Source: Maribacter hydrothermalis (GTDB lineage: Bacteria > Bacteroidota > Bacteroidia > Flavobacteriales > Flavobacteriaceae). From it: a stretch of 64,000 nucleotides of DNA. Below the pieces are notes generated by a model, which saw only the letters and a list, made by a program, of their open reading frames with translations, made no database searches and was not told the DNA's origin. The position numbers and the translations under genes are program-made. Position 1 is the stretch's first letter. The number at the start of each line of letters is the position of its first letter. Positions 54,447-63,099 of this stretch are shown here, piece after piece. The stretch is from the NCBI RefSeq assembly GCF_001913155.1, contig NZ_CP018760.1, positions 1,984,001 through 2,048,000 of the forward strand, given 5' to 3'.

Positions 54447-56024
54447 ATGGCAGGAGTAAAAGCCGCTGAAGTATCAGCAATTTTAAAGAAACAATTATCA
54501 GGATTTGATGCTACCGCTACTTTAGACGAAGTAGGTACTGTATTACAAGTTGGTGATGGTATCGCAAGAATCTACGGATTAGCGAACGCGCAATACGGAG
54601 AATTAGTTGAGTTCGAAGGCGGACTTGAAGGTATCGTTCTAAACCTTGAAGAAGACAACGTTGGTGTGGTTCTTTTAGGACCTTCTAAATCAGTTGGTGA
54701 AGGTGATACGGTAAAACGTACACAGCGTATTGCTTCTGTAAAAGTTGGTGAAGGTATTGTTGGTCGTGTGGTAGATACTTTAGGAAACCCTATCGATGGT
54801 AAAGGACCTATTGCCGGCGATACTTATGAGATGCCATTAGAGCGTAAAGCTCCAGGGGTAATCTACAGAGAGCCTGTAACTGAGCCAATGCAATCTGGTA
54901 TTAAAGCAATTGATGCAATGATTCCAGTTGGTAGAGGACAAAGAGAATTGGTTATTGGTGACCGTCAAACTGGTAAGACTACAGTTTGTATCGATACCAT
55001 TCTAAATCAAAAAGAATTTTATGATGCTGGTGAGCCTGTTTACTGTATCTATGTTGCCATAGGTCAGAAAGCATCTACTGTTGCCGGTATCGCTCAAGTA
55101 TTGGAAGATAAGGGAGCAATGGCATATACTACTATAGTAGCTGCTAATGCATCTGATCCTGCACCAATGCAAGTATATGCACCATTTACCGGAGCATCTA
55201 TTGGAGAATATTTCCGTGATACAGGTCGTCCTGCATTAATTATATATGATGATTTATCTAAACAAGCGGTTGCTTACCGTGAGGTGTCTCTTTTGTTAAG
55301 AAGACCACCAGGACGTGAGGCGTACCCAGGTGACGTTTTCTACCTACACTCTAGATTATTGGAGCGTGCTGCAAAAGTTATCAATGATGATGATATCGCA
55401 AAAGAAATGAACGATTTGCCAGAGGTATTAAAGCCAATGGTAAAAGGCGGTGGTTCTTTAACGGCTTTGCCTATTATTGAAACACAAGCGGGTGACGTTT
55501 CTGCTTATATCCCAACTAACGTGATTTCTATTACTGACGGACAGATATTCTTAGAGCAAGATTTATTCAACCAAGGGGTTAGACCAGCAATTAACGTAGG
55601 TATTTCCGTATCTCGTGTTGGTGGTAACGCTCAGATTAAATCAATGAAGAAGGTTGCAGGTACATTGAAACTGGATCAAGCACAGTTCCGTGAATTGGAA
55701 GCGTTCGCTAAATTCGGTTCAGATTTAGATGCAGCTACCTTGAACGTTATTGAAAAAGGACGTAGAAACGTTGAAATATTAAAGCAAGCACAGAACGATC
55801 CTTATACGGTGGAAGATCAGGTTGCAATTATCTATGCAGGTTCTAAGAACTTGTTAAGAGATGTTCCAGTTGAGAAAGTAAAAGAATTTGAACGTGATTA
55901 CTTAGAGTTTTTAAACGCTAAGCACAGAGATGTTCTTGATACATTGAAAGCTGGAAAACTTACAGACGAAGTTATTGATACATTAACAGCTGTTTGTAAA
56001 GACCTTTCTGCGAAATACAAATAA
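54447..56024 (+). CDS. atpA: F0F1 ATP synthase subunit alpha
   Basis: A 525-aa F1 subunit with Walker [10 protein letters not shown] (about 171-179), [11 protein letters not shown] just before it, [12 protein letters not shown] as Walker B region and the ATP synthase alpha/beta signature [14 protein letters not shown] near residue 373. Normal length. In most bacteria atpG follows directly. Here a foreign-looking gene intervenes. Confidence 0.98.
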   Translation: MAGVKAAEVSAILKKQLSGFDATATLDEVGTVLQVGDGIARIYGLANAQYGELVEFEGGLEGIVLNLEEDNVGVVLLGPSKSVGEGDTVKRTQRIASVKVGEGIVGRVVDTLGNPIDGKGPIAGDTYEMPLERKAPGVIYREPVTEPMQSGIKAIDAMIPVGRGQRELVIGDRQTGKTTVCIDTILNQKEFYDAGEPVYCIYVAIGQKASTVAGIAQVLEDKGAMAYTTIVAANASDPAPMQVYAPFTGASIGEYFRDTGRPALIIYDDLSKQAVAYREVSLLLRRPPGREAYPGDVFYLHSRLLERAAKVINDDDIAKEMNDLPEVLKPMVKGGGSLTALPIIETQAGDVSAYIPTNVISITDGQIFLEQDLFNQGVRPAINVGISVSRVGGNAQIKSMKKVAGTLKLDQAQFRELEAFAKFGSDLDAATLNVIEKGRRNVEILKQAQNDPYTVEDQVAIIYAGSKNLLRDVPVEKVKEFERDYLEFLNAKHRDVLDTLKAGKLTDEVIDTLTAVCKDLSAKYK

Positions 56025-56059
56025 GTTACAAGTGCAGAGTGATTAGTTATGAGTAAGTT
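56025..56059 (+). repeat. Imperfect heptad array upstream of the four-helix-bundle gene
   Basis: Consecutive 7-mers GTTACAA, GTGCAGA, GTGATTA, GTTATGA, GTAAGTT, beginning at the atpA stop and running through the ATG at 56049. GTTATGAGT (56046-56054) is the reverse complement of ACTCATAAC at 56380-56388. Confidence 0.65.
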
Positions 56060-56387
56060 AAATGAAAGTCCTATTAGGATTAAGAGTTTTGATTTTGCTT
56101 GTAAAATTGTTTTGTACTGTGATACTTTAAAAGAGAATAAAGATTTTGAGCTTGCCTCTCAATTATTAAGAAGCGGAACAAGTATTGGAGCTAATACTAG
56201 AGAAGCACAACGAGGGGTTAGTAAAAAAGATTTTAAAAATAAGTTTGGAATTGCTCTAAAGGAGGCAGACGAGACCATGTATTGGTTGGAAATATTGGAA
56301 GCAACTGAAAGAAATGTACCAAAGGATATGAAAATTAAATGCGAAGAGTTAATTAGAATTTTAGTTTCAATTATTAAAAACTCATAA
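56049..56387 (+). CDS. Four-helix-bundle protein (S23/TIGR02436 family)
   Basis: A 112-aa all-helical protein with the family pattern IKSFDFACKIVLYCDTL, ELASQLLRSGTSIGANTREA and KEADETMYWLEIL. Relatives are encoded in 23S rRNA intervening sequences and at many scattered loci in Bacteroidota, and resemble the Avd accessory protein of diversity-generating retroelements. It sits between atpA and atpG, with arms GTTATGAGT and ACTCATAAC in inverted orientation at its ends, as if acquired as a small unit. Co-transcription with the atp operon is likely. Function unknown. Confidence 0.88.
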   Translation: MSKLNESPIRIKSFDFACKIVLYCDTLKENKDFELASQLLRSGTSIGANTREAQRGVSKKDFKNKFGIALKEADETMYWLEILEATERNVPKDMKIKCEELIRILVSIIKNS

Positions 56388-56415
56388 CTCTTCATTCATA
56401 ACTTTTAACTTGAAC
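56381..56415 (+). repeat. Imperfect heptad array upstream of atpG
   Basis: Consecutive 7-mers CTCATAA, CTCTTCA, TTCATAA, CTTTTAA, CTTGAAC, running from the end of the four-helix-bundle gene to 2 bp before the atpG ATG. Confidence 0.65.
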
Positions 56416-56417
56416 AA

Positions 56418-57278
56418 ATGGCAAATTTAAAGGAAATACGGAATAGGATTTCATCGGTTTCATCAACGATGCAGATTACCAGTGCCATGAAAATGGTTTC
56501 TGCTGCAAAATTGAAGAAGGCACAAGATGCCATTACGGCAATGAGACCTTATGCCGATAAATTAACCGAATTACTTCAAAATTTAAGTGCTAGTTTAGAA
56601 GGTGATTCAGGTAGTGTATATGCAGATAATCGTATTGTAAAAAAAGTATTAATAGTATCTATAACTTCAAATAGAGGTCTTTGTGGTGCTTTTAACACGA
56701 ACATTTTAAAACAATCGGTTCATCTTGCTGAAAACGTACATGCTGGTAAAGAAGTAGATTTTTTAGCGATTGGTAAAAAGGCAAATGACTTTTTAGGAAA
56801 ACGTTTTAATGTTATTGCTAACCACAGTAAGGTTTATGATGATTTAACGTTTGATAATGTTTCTGAAATTGCAGAAAGTTTAATGCAACTTTTTACAGAC
56901 GGGGCATACGATCGTATTGAAATTGTATATAACAAGTTTAAGAATGCAGCTACTCAAATCGTAATGACCGAGCAGTTTTTACCTATTGTTCCTTTAGAGG
57001 TTGAAGGTAATTCAAGTGCAGATTATACATTTGAACCTTCTAAAGTTGAAATTATTGAGCAATTGATTCCTAAGTCCTTAAAGACACAGTTATATAAAGG
57101 TATTAGAGATTCATTTGCAAGTGAACATGGTGCACGTATGACTGCTATGCACAAAGCAACAGATAACGCAACTGAAATGCGTGATCAATTGAAATTGACA
57201 TATAACAAAGCAAGACAGGCTGCTATTACTAACGAGATTTTAGAGATTGTTGGTGGTGCAGAAGCATTAAATAATTAA
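56418..57278 (+). CDS. atpG: F0F1 ATP synthase subunit gamma
   Basis: A 286-aa central-stalk subunit: N-terminal coiled coil LKEIRNRISSVSSTMQITSAMKMVSAAKL, the TSNRGLCGAFN block, and the C-terminal SEHGARMTAMHKATDNA with the downstream helix ending LEIVGGAEAL. Last gene of the operon. Neither atpD nor atpC follows, as is usual in Flavobacteriia where beta and epsilon are encoded elsewhere. Confidence 0.97.
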   Translation: MANLKEIRNRISSVSSTMQITSAMKMVSAAKLKKAQDAITAMRPYADKLTELLQNLSASLEGDSGSVYADNRIVKKVLIVSITSNRGLCGAFNTNILKQSVHLAENVHAGKEVDFLAIGKKANDFLGKRFNVIANHSKVYDDLTFDNVSEIAESLMQLFTDGAYDRIEIVYNKFKNAATQIVMTEQFLPIVPLEVEGNSSADYTFEPSKVEIIEQLIPKSLKTQLYKGIRDSFASEHGARMTAMHKATDNATEMRDQLKLTYNKARQAAITNEILEIVGGAEALNN

Positions 57279-57344
57279 TTCTGCTTTTGACATTGATGAT
57301 TTACGTATGCGTTGTCATTAAGAATTTAAAAATAGTATGATTTG

Positions 57345-57371
57345 AAAACCCCACCTGAAAGTGGGGTTTTT
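57345..57371 (+). terminator. Rho-independent terminator of the atp operon
   Basis: Perfect 10-bp stem AAAACCCCAC (57345-57354), loop CTGAAA, GTGGGGTTTT (57361-57370), then a T, 66 bp after atpG. Confidence 0.92.
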
Positions 57372-57420
57372 ACTTTTAAAGTATTGAGATTCCTTTTTTT
57401 ATCCGACTTTTGCCTTGACC

Positions 57421-58641
57421 ATGAAAACCAAAAACACCGCATTACTTTTTATTTTTATTTCAATATTAGTCGATGTTATTGGTATAGGTATCATTCTTCC
57501 TATTATTCCCGATTTAATAATGGAGTTAACAGGAGAAGGTAATCACATGGCTATTATTTATGGAATGTGGTTGACCACTGCCTTTGCTGGGATGCAGTTC
57601 TTATTTTCTCCGATTTTAGGGGAAATATCAGATAGATTTGGTAGGAGACCTATATTGCTTCTTGCACTTTTAGGGTTAAGCATAGATTACTTAATACACG
57701 CTTGGGCACCAACAATAATTTGGCTTTTTATAGGACGTTTTTTGGCAGGAATTACCGGCGCTAGCTTCACCGTTGCATCGGCCTATATTGCAGATGTTAG
57801 TACCAAAGAAAACAAGGCTAAGAATTTCGGATTAATAGGTGCTGCATTCGGAATCGGATTTATAATCGGTCCTGGAATTGGTGGATTTTTTGGAGAAATC
57901 GATATTCGTTTGCCATTTTATATAGCGGCGGGCTTAACATTCACCAATTTTCTTTTTGGGTATTTCTTTGTTCCCGAGTCATTAACACCTGAGAATAGAA
58001 GACCAATTGTCTTTAAAAAGATGATTCCTGGGGTATCACTGTTCGCTTTGCGTAATTATAAAGGTATATTATTATTAATCTCGGCATTTTTCTTGGCCAA
58101 TTTAGCTGGTCAGGCATTACCTTCTACTTGGTCTTATTACGGCATTGAACGTTATGATTGGAGCCCAAGGCAAATAGGATTATCTCTTATGGTCGTTGGG
58201 CTACTTGTTGCTATTGTACAGGGATTTTTAGTGGGTAAATTAGTTACTAAATTTGGAAAGCGAAAAGTCATTATTTACGGATTTCTATTATGGACCGTTG
58301 GTATGTTTCTATTTTCTTTCGCCACTGAACCTTGGATGCTGTATGCATTCTTAATTCCGTATGCTTTGGGTGGTATTGCCGGTCCTACGGTGCAAGGGGT
58401 AATCTCTAATCAAGTTTCTGAAAAAGAACAGGGAATTTTACAAGGTTCTATAACCGGATTGGTAAGTATTACGGCTATTTTGGGGCAGTTCATTTTTGCG
58501 CCCGTATTTTATTATTTTATTCGACCGGAGGCATCTATTTATTTTCCTGGTGCTCCATATGCCTTAGCGGCAGCATTTCTCTTAGCGGCTTTTATTTTAG
58601 CATTCACAGCTATAAAAAGAATGAATGTAGAGCCAGAATAA
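57421..58641 (+). CDS. MFS efflux transporter (Tet-type)
   Basis: A 406-aa 12-helix major facilitator. IIPDLIMELTG after helix 1, the motif-A loop GEISDRFGRRPILL between helices 2 and 3, and GFIIGPGIGGFFGE (motif C of antiporters) in helix 5 are those of the TetA/drug:proton antiporter group. ATG 57421 is chosen over a TTG two codons upstream. Substrate unknown. Confidence 0.9.
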   Translation: MKTKNTALLFIFISILVDVIGIGIILPIIPDLIMELTGEGNHMAIIYGMWLTTAFAGMQFLFSPILGEISDRFGRRPILLLALLGLSIDYLIHAWAPTIIWLFIGRFLAGITGASFTVASAYIADVSTKENKAKNFGLIGAAFGIGFIIGPGIGGFFGEIDIRLPFYIAAGLTFTNFLFGYFFVPESLTPENRRPIVFKKMIPGVSLFALRNYKGILLLISAFFLANLAGQALPSTWSYYGIERYDWSPRQIGLSLMVVGLLVAIVQGFLVGKLVTKFGKRKVIIYGFLLWTVGMFLFSFATEPWMLYAFLIPYALGGIAGPTVQGVISNQVSEKEQGILQGSITGLVSITAILGQFIFAPVFYYFIRPEASIYFPGAPYALAAAFLLAAFILAFTAIKRMNVEPE

Positions 58642-58714
58642 ATTATTTTTCAATTCTTGATGTAACATTTTTTAATTCTTGAATCTAAAGGGTGAACAAA
58701 CAAAAACTCTTACG

Positions 58715-59557
58715 ATGAAAACAATTAAAACTTTATTATTCGGATTACTAATTATCTTCTCTCTTACAACAACTGCACAAGAAAAACCTTTTAAAGTAGA
58801 TGTGAGAGGTGAAGGGAAACCAATACTCTTGTTTCCAGGATTTACCTGTACTGGTGAAGTTTGGGATACTACAATAGCTGAACTATCAAAAAATTACGAA
58901 TGTCATGTATTTACTTTTGCGGGCTTCGGAGATGTTCCTGCTATTGAAAAACCATGGCTACCAAAGATTAAAGAAGGAGTTGTAAATTATATTTCAGAAA
59001 AAAAATTAGAGAATCCTGTTTTGCTTGGGCATAGTTTAGGTGGTGCGTTGGCTCTTTGGATGGCCACTGAAAGCGATTCATTTAAAGAACTTATTATTGT
59101 AGATGCCTTACCTTCAACTGGTGCGTTAATGATGCCAGATTTTAAAAGTGAGTATATGGTATACGATTCCCCCTATAATAAACAGACTTTAGCAATGAAT
59201 GCTGTTGATTTTGATGCAATGGTTGGTCAGATGGCTAGTGGTATGGCCAAGGATAAACCATATCAGGAAAGAATTAAAAATTGGATGATCCAGGCAGATA
59301 GGGAAACGTATGTTTATGGCTATACAGATTTATTAAAACTTGATCTTCGTGAAGACCTTGCTAAAATAAAAATTCCTGTAACTATATTGGCGGCAACTGA
59401 ACCCTACGGATTGGAAATGGCCAAGTCTACCTATGAAGCCCAGTACAAAGCCCTTTCAAAATATACAATAGAATTCGCATCTGGGTCATCTCATTTTATA
59501 ATGTATGATCAACCACAATGGTTTATGGAGAATCTTAAAAATGCGTTGAACGACTAA
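58715..59557 (+). CDS. Secreted alpha/beta hydrolase
   Basis: A 280-aa exported hydrolase with a signal peptide (MKTIKTLLFGLLIIFSLTTTAQ). Beta-strand and oxyanion block PILLFPGFTCTGEVW, nucleophile elbow GHSLGG, and late catalytic His in SGSSHFIMYDQP. The ATG at 58715 places the signal peptide at the N-terminus. A TTG at 58679 would add 12 unlikely residues. Its stop overlaps the sigma-factor start (TAATG), so the two are co-translated. Confidence 0.88.
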   Translation: MKTIKTLLFGLLIIFSLTTTAQEKPFKVDVRGEGKPILLFPGFTCTGEVWDTTIAELSKNYECHVFTFAGFGDVPAIEKPWLPKIKEGVVNYISEKKLENPVLLGHSLGGALALWMATESDSFKELIIVDALPSTGALMMPDFKSEYMVYDSPYNKQTLAMNAVDFDAMVGQMASGMAKDKPYQERIKNWMIQADRETYVYGYTDLLKLDLREDLAKIKIPVTILAATEPYGLEMAKSTYEAQYKALSKYTIEFASGSSHFIMYDQPQWFMENLKNALND

Positions 59558-60051
59558 TGGGCTCTAAAGAAACTACATATCAGAAAATTTACGAAGAAAA
59601 CTGTCCCAAAGTAATGCGGTTATGTTTAGGATATACGGCGGGTAACGAATCTCTTGCTAAAGACCTTGTTCAAGAAACTTTTATAAAGGTTTGGCAGAAT
59701 TTAGAGGGATTTAGGAACGAAAGCGGATTTGGAACATGGATCTATCGTATTTGTGTAAATACCTGTTTAGCTGAATTACGAAAGGAGCGTAAAAAAGATA
59801 GAAAGCTTCAAATTGATGGGCTTCAGGTAAGTGATTCTAGCGAAAATCCTGCAGACAAAGAGGATATGTTAAATCAATTATATACGTGCATCAATAAATT
59901 AAGTAGCACCAATAAAGCTATAATTTTATTAGAACTAGAAGGAGTGCCACAACTGGAAATTTCAGAAATTATTGGAATAAAACATGAGGCGCTTCGTACA
60001 AGAATATATAGAATAAAACAACAACTTACTAAATGCGTTAACAATGAATAA
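59557..60051 (+). CDS. ECF-type RNA polymerase sigma factor
   Basis: A 164-aa sigma-70 family protein with region 2 (LAKDLVQETFIKVWQNLEGF, then TWIYRICVNTCLAELRKERK) and region 4 (INKLSSTNKAIILLELEGVP and the helix-turn-helix ISEIIGIKHEALRTRIYRIK). It overlaps the hydrolase by one base and the next membrane protein by 8 bp. The downstream protein may modulate it. Confidence 0.94.
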   Translation: MGSKETTYQKIYEENCPKVMRLCLGYTAGNESLAKDLVQETFIKVWQNLEGFRNESGFGTWIYRICVNTCLAELRKERKKDRKLQIDGLQVSDSSENPADKEDMLNQLYTCINKLSSTNKAIILLELEGVPQLEISEIIGIKHEALRTRIYRIKQQLTKCVNNE

Positions 60052-60604
60052 TTTTGAAGATTTACAAAACAAATGGCAGAGCCAATCTGGAGTTTCTGCG
60101 ACCGAAGACGGATTTAAATCCCTTCTAAAAAGTGTAAAAGCCATAGAAAAAAAGCAAAAAACGGGGAATATAGTATTAACCCTTACAATTCTTATCTTAG
60201 TAGCTTTTCTCGTATATGTTTCTGGTTATGAAAATGTAACATTTTTACTGGGAATAGGATTAATGATAGGGAGTTTAGTTGCCAGAATAGGGCTAGAACT
60301 TTATAGCTTAAAAAAGCTTAGAAACATAGATTTCAGTAAGAATGCTAGAACTTTCAAAGTAGATTTGACCAAATATTATTCTTTAAGAAAATATACGCAT
60401 TATCTACTTACACCGTTAGCTATTATAATTTATGCCGTTGGGTTTATTATTCTATTGCCTTTGTTTAAGGCATCTTTATCTTCTGGTTTTTATATATATA
60501 TTCTAGTTTCTTCGGTCGTTTTTTTATTCGTATTCTCTGTGTTTATCTATAAACAGATAAAATTTGAACTCAATAAATTAAAAGAGTTAAATACTAAAGA
60601 TTAA
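60044..60604 (+). CDS. Membrane protein, possible anti-sigma partner
   Basis: A 186-aa protein with a soluble N-terminal part of about 40 residues (LQNKWQSQSGVSATEDGFKS) and four hydrophobic helices (about 44-62, 66-84, 118-136, 142-164). It has no zinc-binding His/Cys anti-sigma motif. The 8-bp overlap with the ECF gene suggests a regulatory partnership, which is inference. Confidence 0.7.
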   Translation: MNNFEDLQNKWQSQSGVSATEDGFKSLLKSVKAIEKKQKTGNIVLTLTILILVAFLVYVSGYENVTFLLGIGLMIGSLVARIGLELYSLKKLRNIDFSKNARTFKVDLTKYYSLRKYTHYLLTPLAIIIYAVGFIILLPLFKASLSSGFYIYILVSSVVFLFVFSVFIYKQIKFELNKLKELNTKD

Positions 60605-60640
60605 TCGTTCACTAATAATTGCGATGTTAAATGACTATTT

Positions 60641-60683
60641 AAACCCATATTACTTCCTATCTTTATAAGAATAATATGGGTTT
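60641..60683 (+). other. Hairpin covering the first start codon of the lipoprotein gene
   Basis: AAACCCATATTA (60641-60652) pairs perfectly with TAATATGGGTTT (60672-60683) across a 19-base loop that contains TATCTTTA, a -7-like element. The ATG at 60676 lies in the right arm and the ATG at 60685 just outside it. It could end the sigma operon or mask translation. Confidence 0.6.
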
Positions 60684-61125
60684 AATGAAATATATTACTA
60701 GCAGTTTTTTTGTATTACTACTTTTTTTGACAAGTTGTACTTCACAAAAAAAAATGCAAACAAAGACACCTTTTAAAATTGGTAATGCTACAAGTCAGCA
60801 ATATATAGGCGGTAGAGAAGAAAGTAGGTCTGGCACTGAATTAAGAATACCGCTTTCGTTTTCTAACACTATTGAAATTAAAATAAATCATGTTTTTTTT
60901 AGGGGAAAAGAAGCCCAATCAGCTTTAGATACTTTAGAAAACGAAAAAGTGCTTGTTGTAAAAATGCCAAATGATTTAATAGAATCTTCAGAAGCAATAA
61001 ATTTAAAATTGAAATTTGATGAGGCGGTGATAAGTTATAATGAAAATGGAGAAACGAAATATGCTAAAGTACAAGGCATAAAACAAAAACAACCATTAAT
61101 TTATAAGAGTGCACCCAAAAACTAA
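60676..61125 (+). CDS. Hypothetical lipoprotein
   Basis: A 149-aa predicted lipoprotein with signal MKYITSSFFVLLLFLTSC (from the second ATG at 60685) and lipobox LTSC, followed by SQKKMQTKTPFKIGNA. The mature domain is beta-rich with IGGREESRSGTELRIPLSF, a pattern I do not recognise as an enzyme. The start may be 60685, because the ATG at 60676 is inside a perfect hairpin. Function unknown. Confidence 0.72.
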   Translation: MGLMKYITSSFFVLLLFLTSCTSQKKMQTKTPFKIGNATSQQYIGGREESRSGTELRIPLSFSNTIEIKINHVFFRGKEAQSALDTLENEKVLVVKMPNDLIESSEAINLKLKFDEAVISYNENGETKYAKVQGIKQKQPLIYKSAPKN

Positions 61126-61130
61126 CTTTG
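61123..61130 (+). promoter_or_regulatory. -7 element upstream of the flippase gene
   Basis: TAACTTTG fits TANNTTTG. Its TAA is the stop codon of the lipoprotein gene. It lies 46 bp before the flippase start. No good -33 TTG is seen. Confidence 0.4.
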
Positions 61131-61176
61131 TAACTAGACTTTTAATAGGTACTTTTATCGCCTGAATGTATAGTGC

Positions 61177-62637
61177 TTGAATCCTCTTAAAAAACTTTTT
61201 AAACAAACGGTAATCTATGGCTTGGCAACTGTCTTGCCAAGGATGATTTCATTTCTGTTGGTTCCTATCTATACTGATGTTATGGCACCTGGGAAATACG
61301 GTGAGATTACACTTATTTTTTCATGGTTTGCCATATTCAATGTCTTCTTGGCCTATGGAATGGAAACGGCATTTTTTCGATTCTATAAAGAGACCGATAA
61401 TCGAAAGAAGGTGGTAACTACTTCTTTACTTTCTATAATTGGCTCTACTATAATTTTGGTGCTAATTGGTATTTTATTTAAAGAAAAATTATCCAATGCC
61501 TTAAATATAGATTTACCTTTCATGAACTACGTTTTAGGAATTCTAGCATTAGATGCTTTAGCTATTATTCCATTTGCATGGTTAAGAGCCAATGAAAAAC
61601 CAATGCGATATGCTATTGTAAAGATTTTAAATGTTTCTCTTAATATAGGATTTACACTCTTTTTCTTAATCTTATTACCTAAAATAGCAAACGGGACAGC
61701 TACCGGATTTCTAAATTCTATTTATAAGCCAGATTACGAAATTCCTTATATTTTAATAGCTAATTTAATAGCAAGCGGTATTACTTTATTGTTAATGATA
61801 AGGGTGTATTTACGTAGGCCATATGTGTTCGATGCCGATTTATGGAAACGAATGGTAGCATATGCCATGCCGGTTATGGTGGCGGGAGTGGCCTTTACTA
61901 TCAATGAGGTTTTTGATCGTTATTTACTATCGGAATTATTGCCCGAAGCTATTGCGAAAAGTGAAATGGGTAAGTATTCTGCATGTTATAAGTTGGCATT
62001 GTTCATGACCTTATTTGCTACAGCATTTAGAATGGGAATTGAACCTTTCTTTTTTAGTCACTCAGACACTAAAAATCCACAAAAGGCTTATGCTCAGATT
62101 ACCAATTATTTTGTGGTCATGGGCAGTGTAATACTGTTGTCAGTAGTAGTTTTTTCTGATGTATTAAAAAAATTATTGGTTTTAAACGAAGCGTATTGGG
62201 AAGCTATGCCTATTGTTCCGATAATTGTTTTAGCCAGCTTTTTCTTGGGAATATATCATAATTTATCTGTTTGGTACAAAGTAACGGATAAAACAATATA
62301 TGGGGCATATATATCTATGATAGGAGCTGTTGTAACTATAGTTATTAATTTTGTATTCATTCCATATTTTGGATATATGGCATCGGCTGTAGCAACAGTC
62401 TCTGCTTATGGTACTATGATGTTGTTGTCTTTTTATTTTGGACGTATGTATTATCCCATTCCATATAATTTCAGAAAAATTGGGTTTTATTTAATAGTGT
62501 CGATTTTGTTTTCTATTCTTTCATTTTACATTTTTGAAAGAAATTTATTTGTTGGAATCCCTCTTTTAGTACTATTCTTAGGTCTAGTATATAAACTAGA
62601 ATTCGATAATCTTAAAAAATTATATTTAAACAGATGA
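61177..62637 (+). CDS. Oligosaccharide flippase/polysaccharide exporter (second copy)
   Basis: A 486-aa polytopic protein with about 14 hydrophobic segments and the MOP-type opening [47 protein letters not shown] start. Unlike the Wzx in the sugar locus it stands beside dut and a TPR gene, the conserved flavobacterial setting, so it may serve a general envelope polymer. Overlaps dut by 4 bp. Confidence 0.87.
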   Translation: MNPLKKLFKQTVIYGLATVLPRMISFLLVPIYTDVMAPGKYGEITLIFSWFAIFNVFLAYGMETAFFRFYKETDNRKKVVTTSLLSIIGSTIILVLIGILFKEKLSNALNIDLPFMNYVLGILALDALAIIPFAWLRANEKPMRYAIVKILNVSLNIGFTLFFLILLPKIANGTATGFLNSIYKPDYEIPYILIANLIASGITLLLMIRVYLRRPYVFDADLWKRMVAYAMPVMVAGVAFTINEVFDRYLLSELLPEAIAKSEMGKYSACYKLALFMTLFATAFRMGIEPFFFSHSDTKNPQKAYAQITNYFVVMGSVILLSVVVFSDVLKKLLVLNEAYWEAMPIVPIIVLASFFLGIYHNLSVWYKVTDKTIYGAYISMIGAVVTIVINFVFIPYFGYMASAVATVSAYGTMMLLSFYFGRMYYPIPYNFRKIGFYLIVSILFSILSFYIFERNLFVGIPLLVLFLGLVYKLEFDNLKKLYLNR

Positions 62638-63068
62638 ACATAAAAATTATTAATAAGTCGGATCAAGATTTACCACATTACGAGACAAGTGCATCTGCAG
62701 GTATGGACTTAAGAGCTAACCTTAAAGAAGCTGTTACATTACAGCCTTTAGGAAGAGCAATTATACCAACCGGTCTTTTTATTGAGCTACCTGTTGGTAT
62801 TGAAGCGCAGGTAAGACCAAGAAGTGGTCTTGCAGCAAAAAAAGGAGTAACCGTACTTAACGCTCCTGGCACAATTGATGCTGATTATAGAGGAGAAGTG
62901 GGCGTTATTTTGATAAATCTTGGTAGTGAAGATTTTGTAGTGGAGAACGGTGAACGTATTGCACAAATGGTCATTGCCAAACATGAACGTGCAGAATGGA
63001 ACCTTGTCGATAACTTATCTGAAACAGCAAGAGGCGAAGGTGGTTTCGGTAGCACGGGTGTAAAGTAA
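62634..63068 (+). CDS. dut: dUTP diphosphatase
   Basis: Hydrolyses dUTP to dUMP, keeping uracil out of DNA. The 144-aa trimeric-type enzyme shows all five motifs: [35 protein letters not shown] with the catalytic Asp, GERIAQMVI, and the C-terminal [10 protein letters not shown] arm. Confidence 0.97.
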   Translation: MNIKIINKSDQDLPHYETSASAGMDLRANLKEAVTLQPLGRAIIPTGLFIELPVGIEAQVRPRSGLAAKKGVTVLNAPGTIDADYRGEVGVILINLGSEDFVVENGERIAQMVIAKHERAEWNLVDNLSETARGEGGFGSTGVK

Positions 63069-63099
63069 TTTTATCGATACTTGTTTATAAAAAATAAAT

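Noticed and set aside
57342..57542. ORF of 66 codons starting in the atp terminator
   Set aside because: It overlaps the terminator hairpin and the MFS gene start in another frame.
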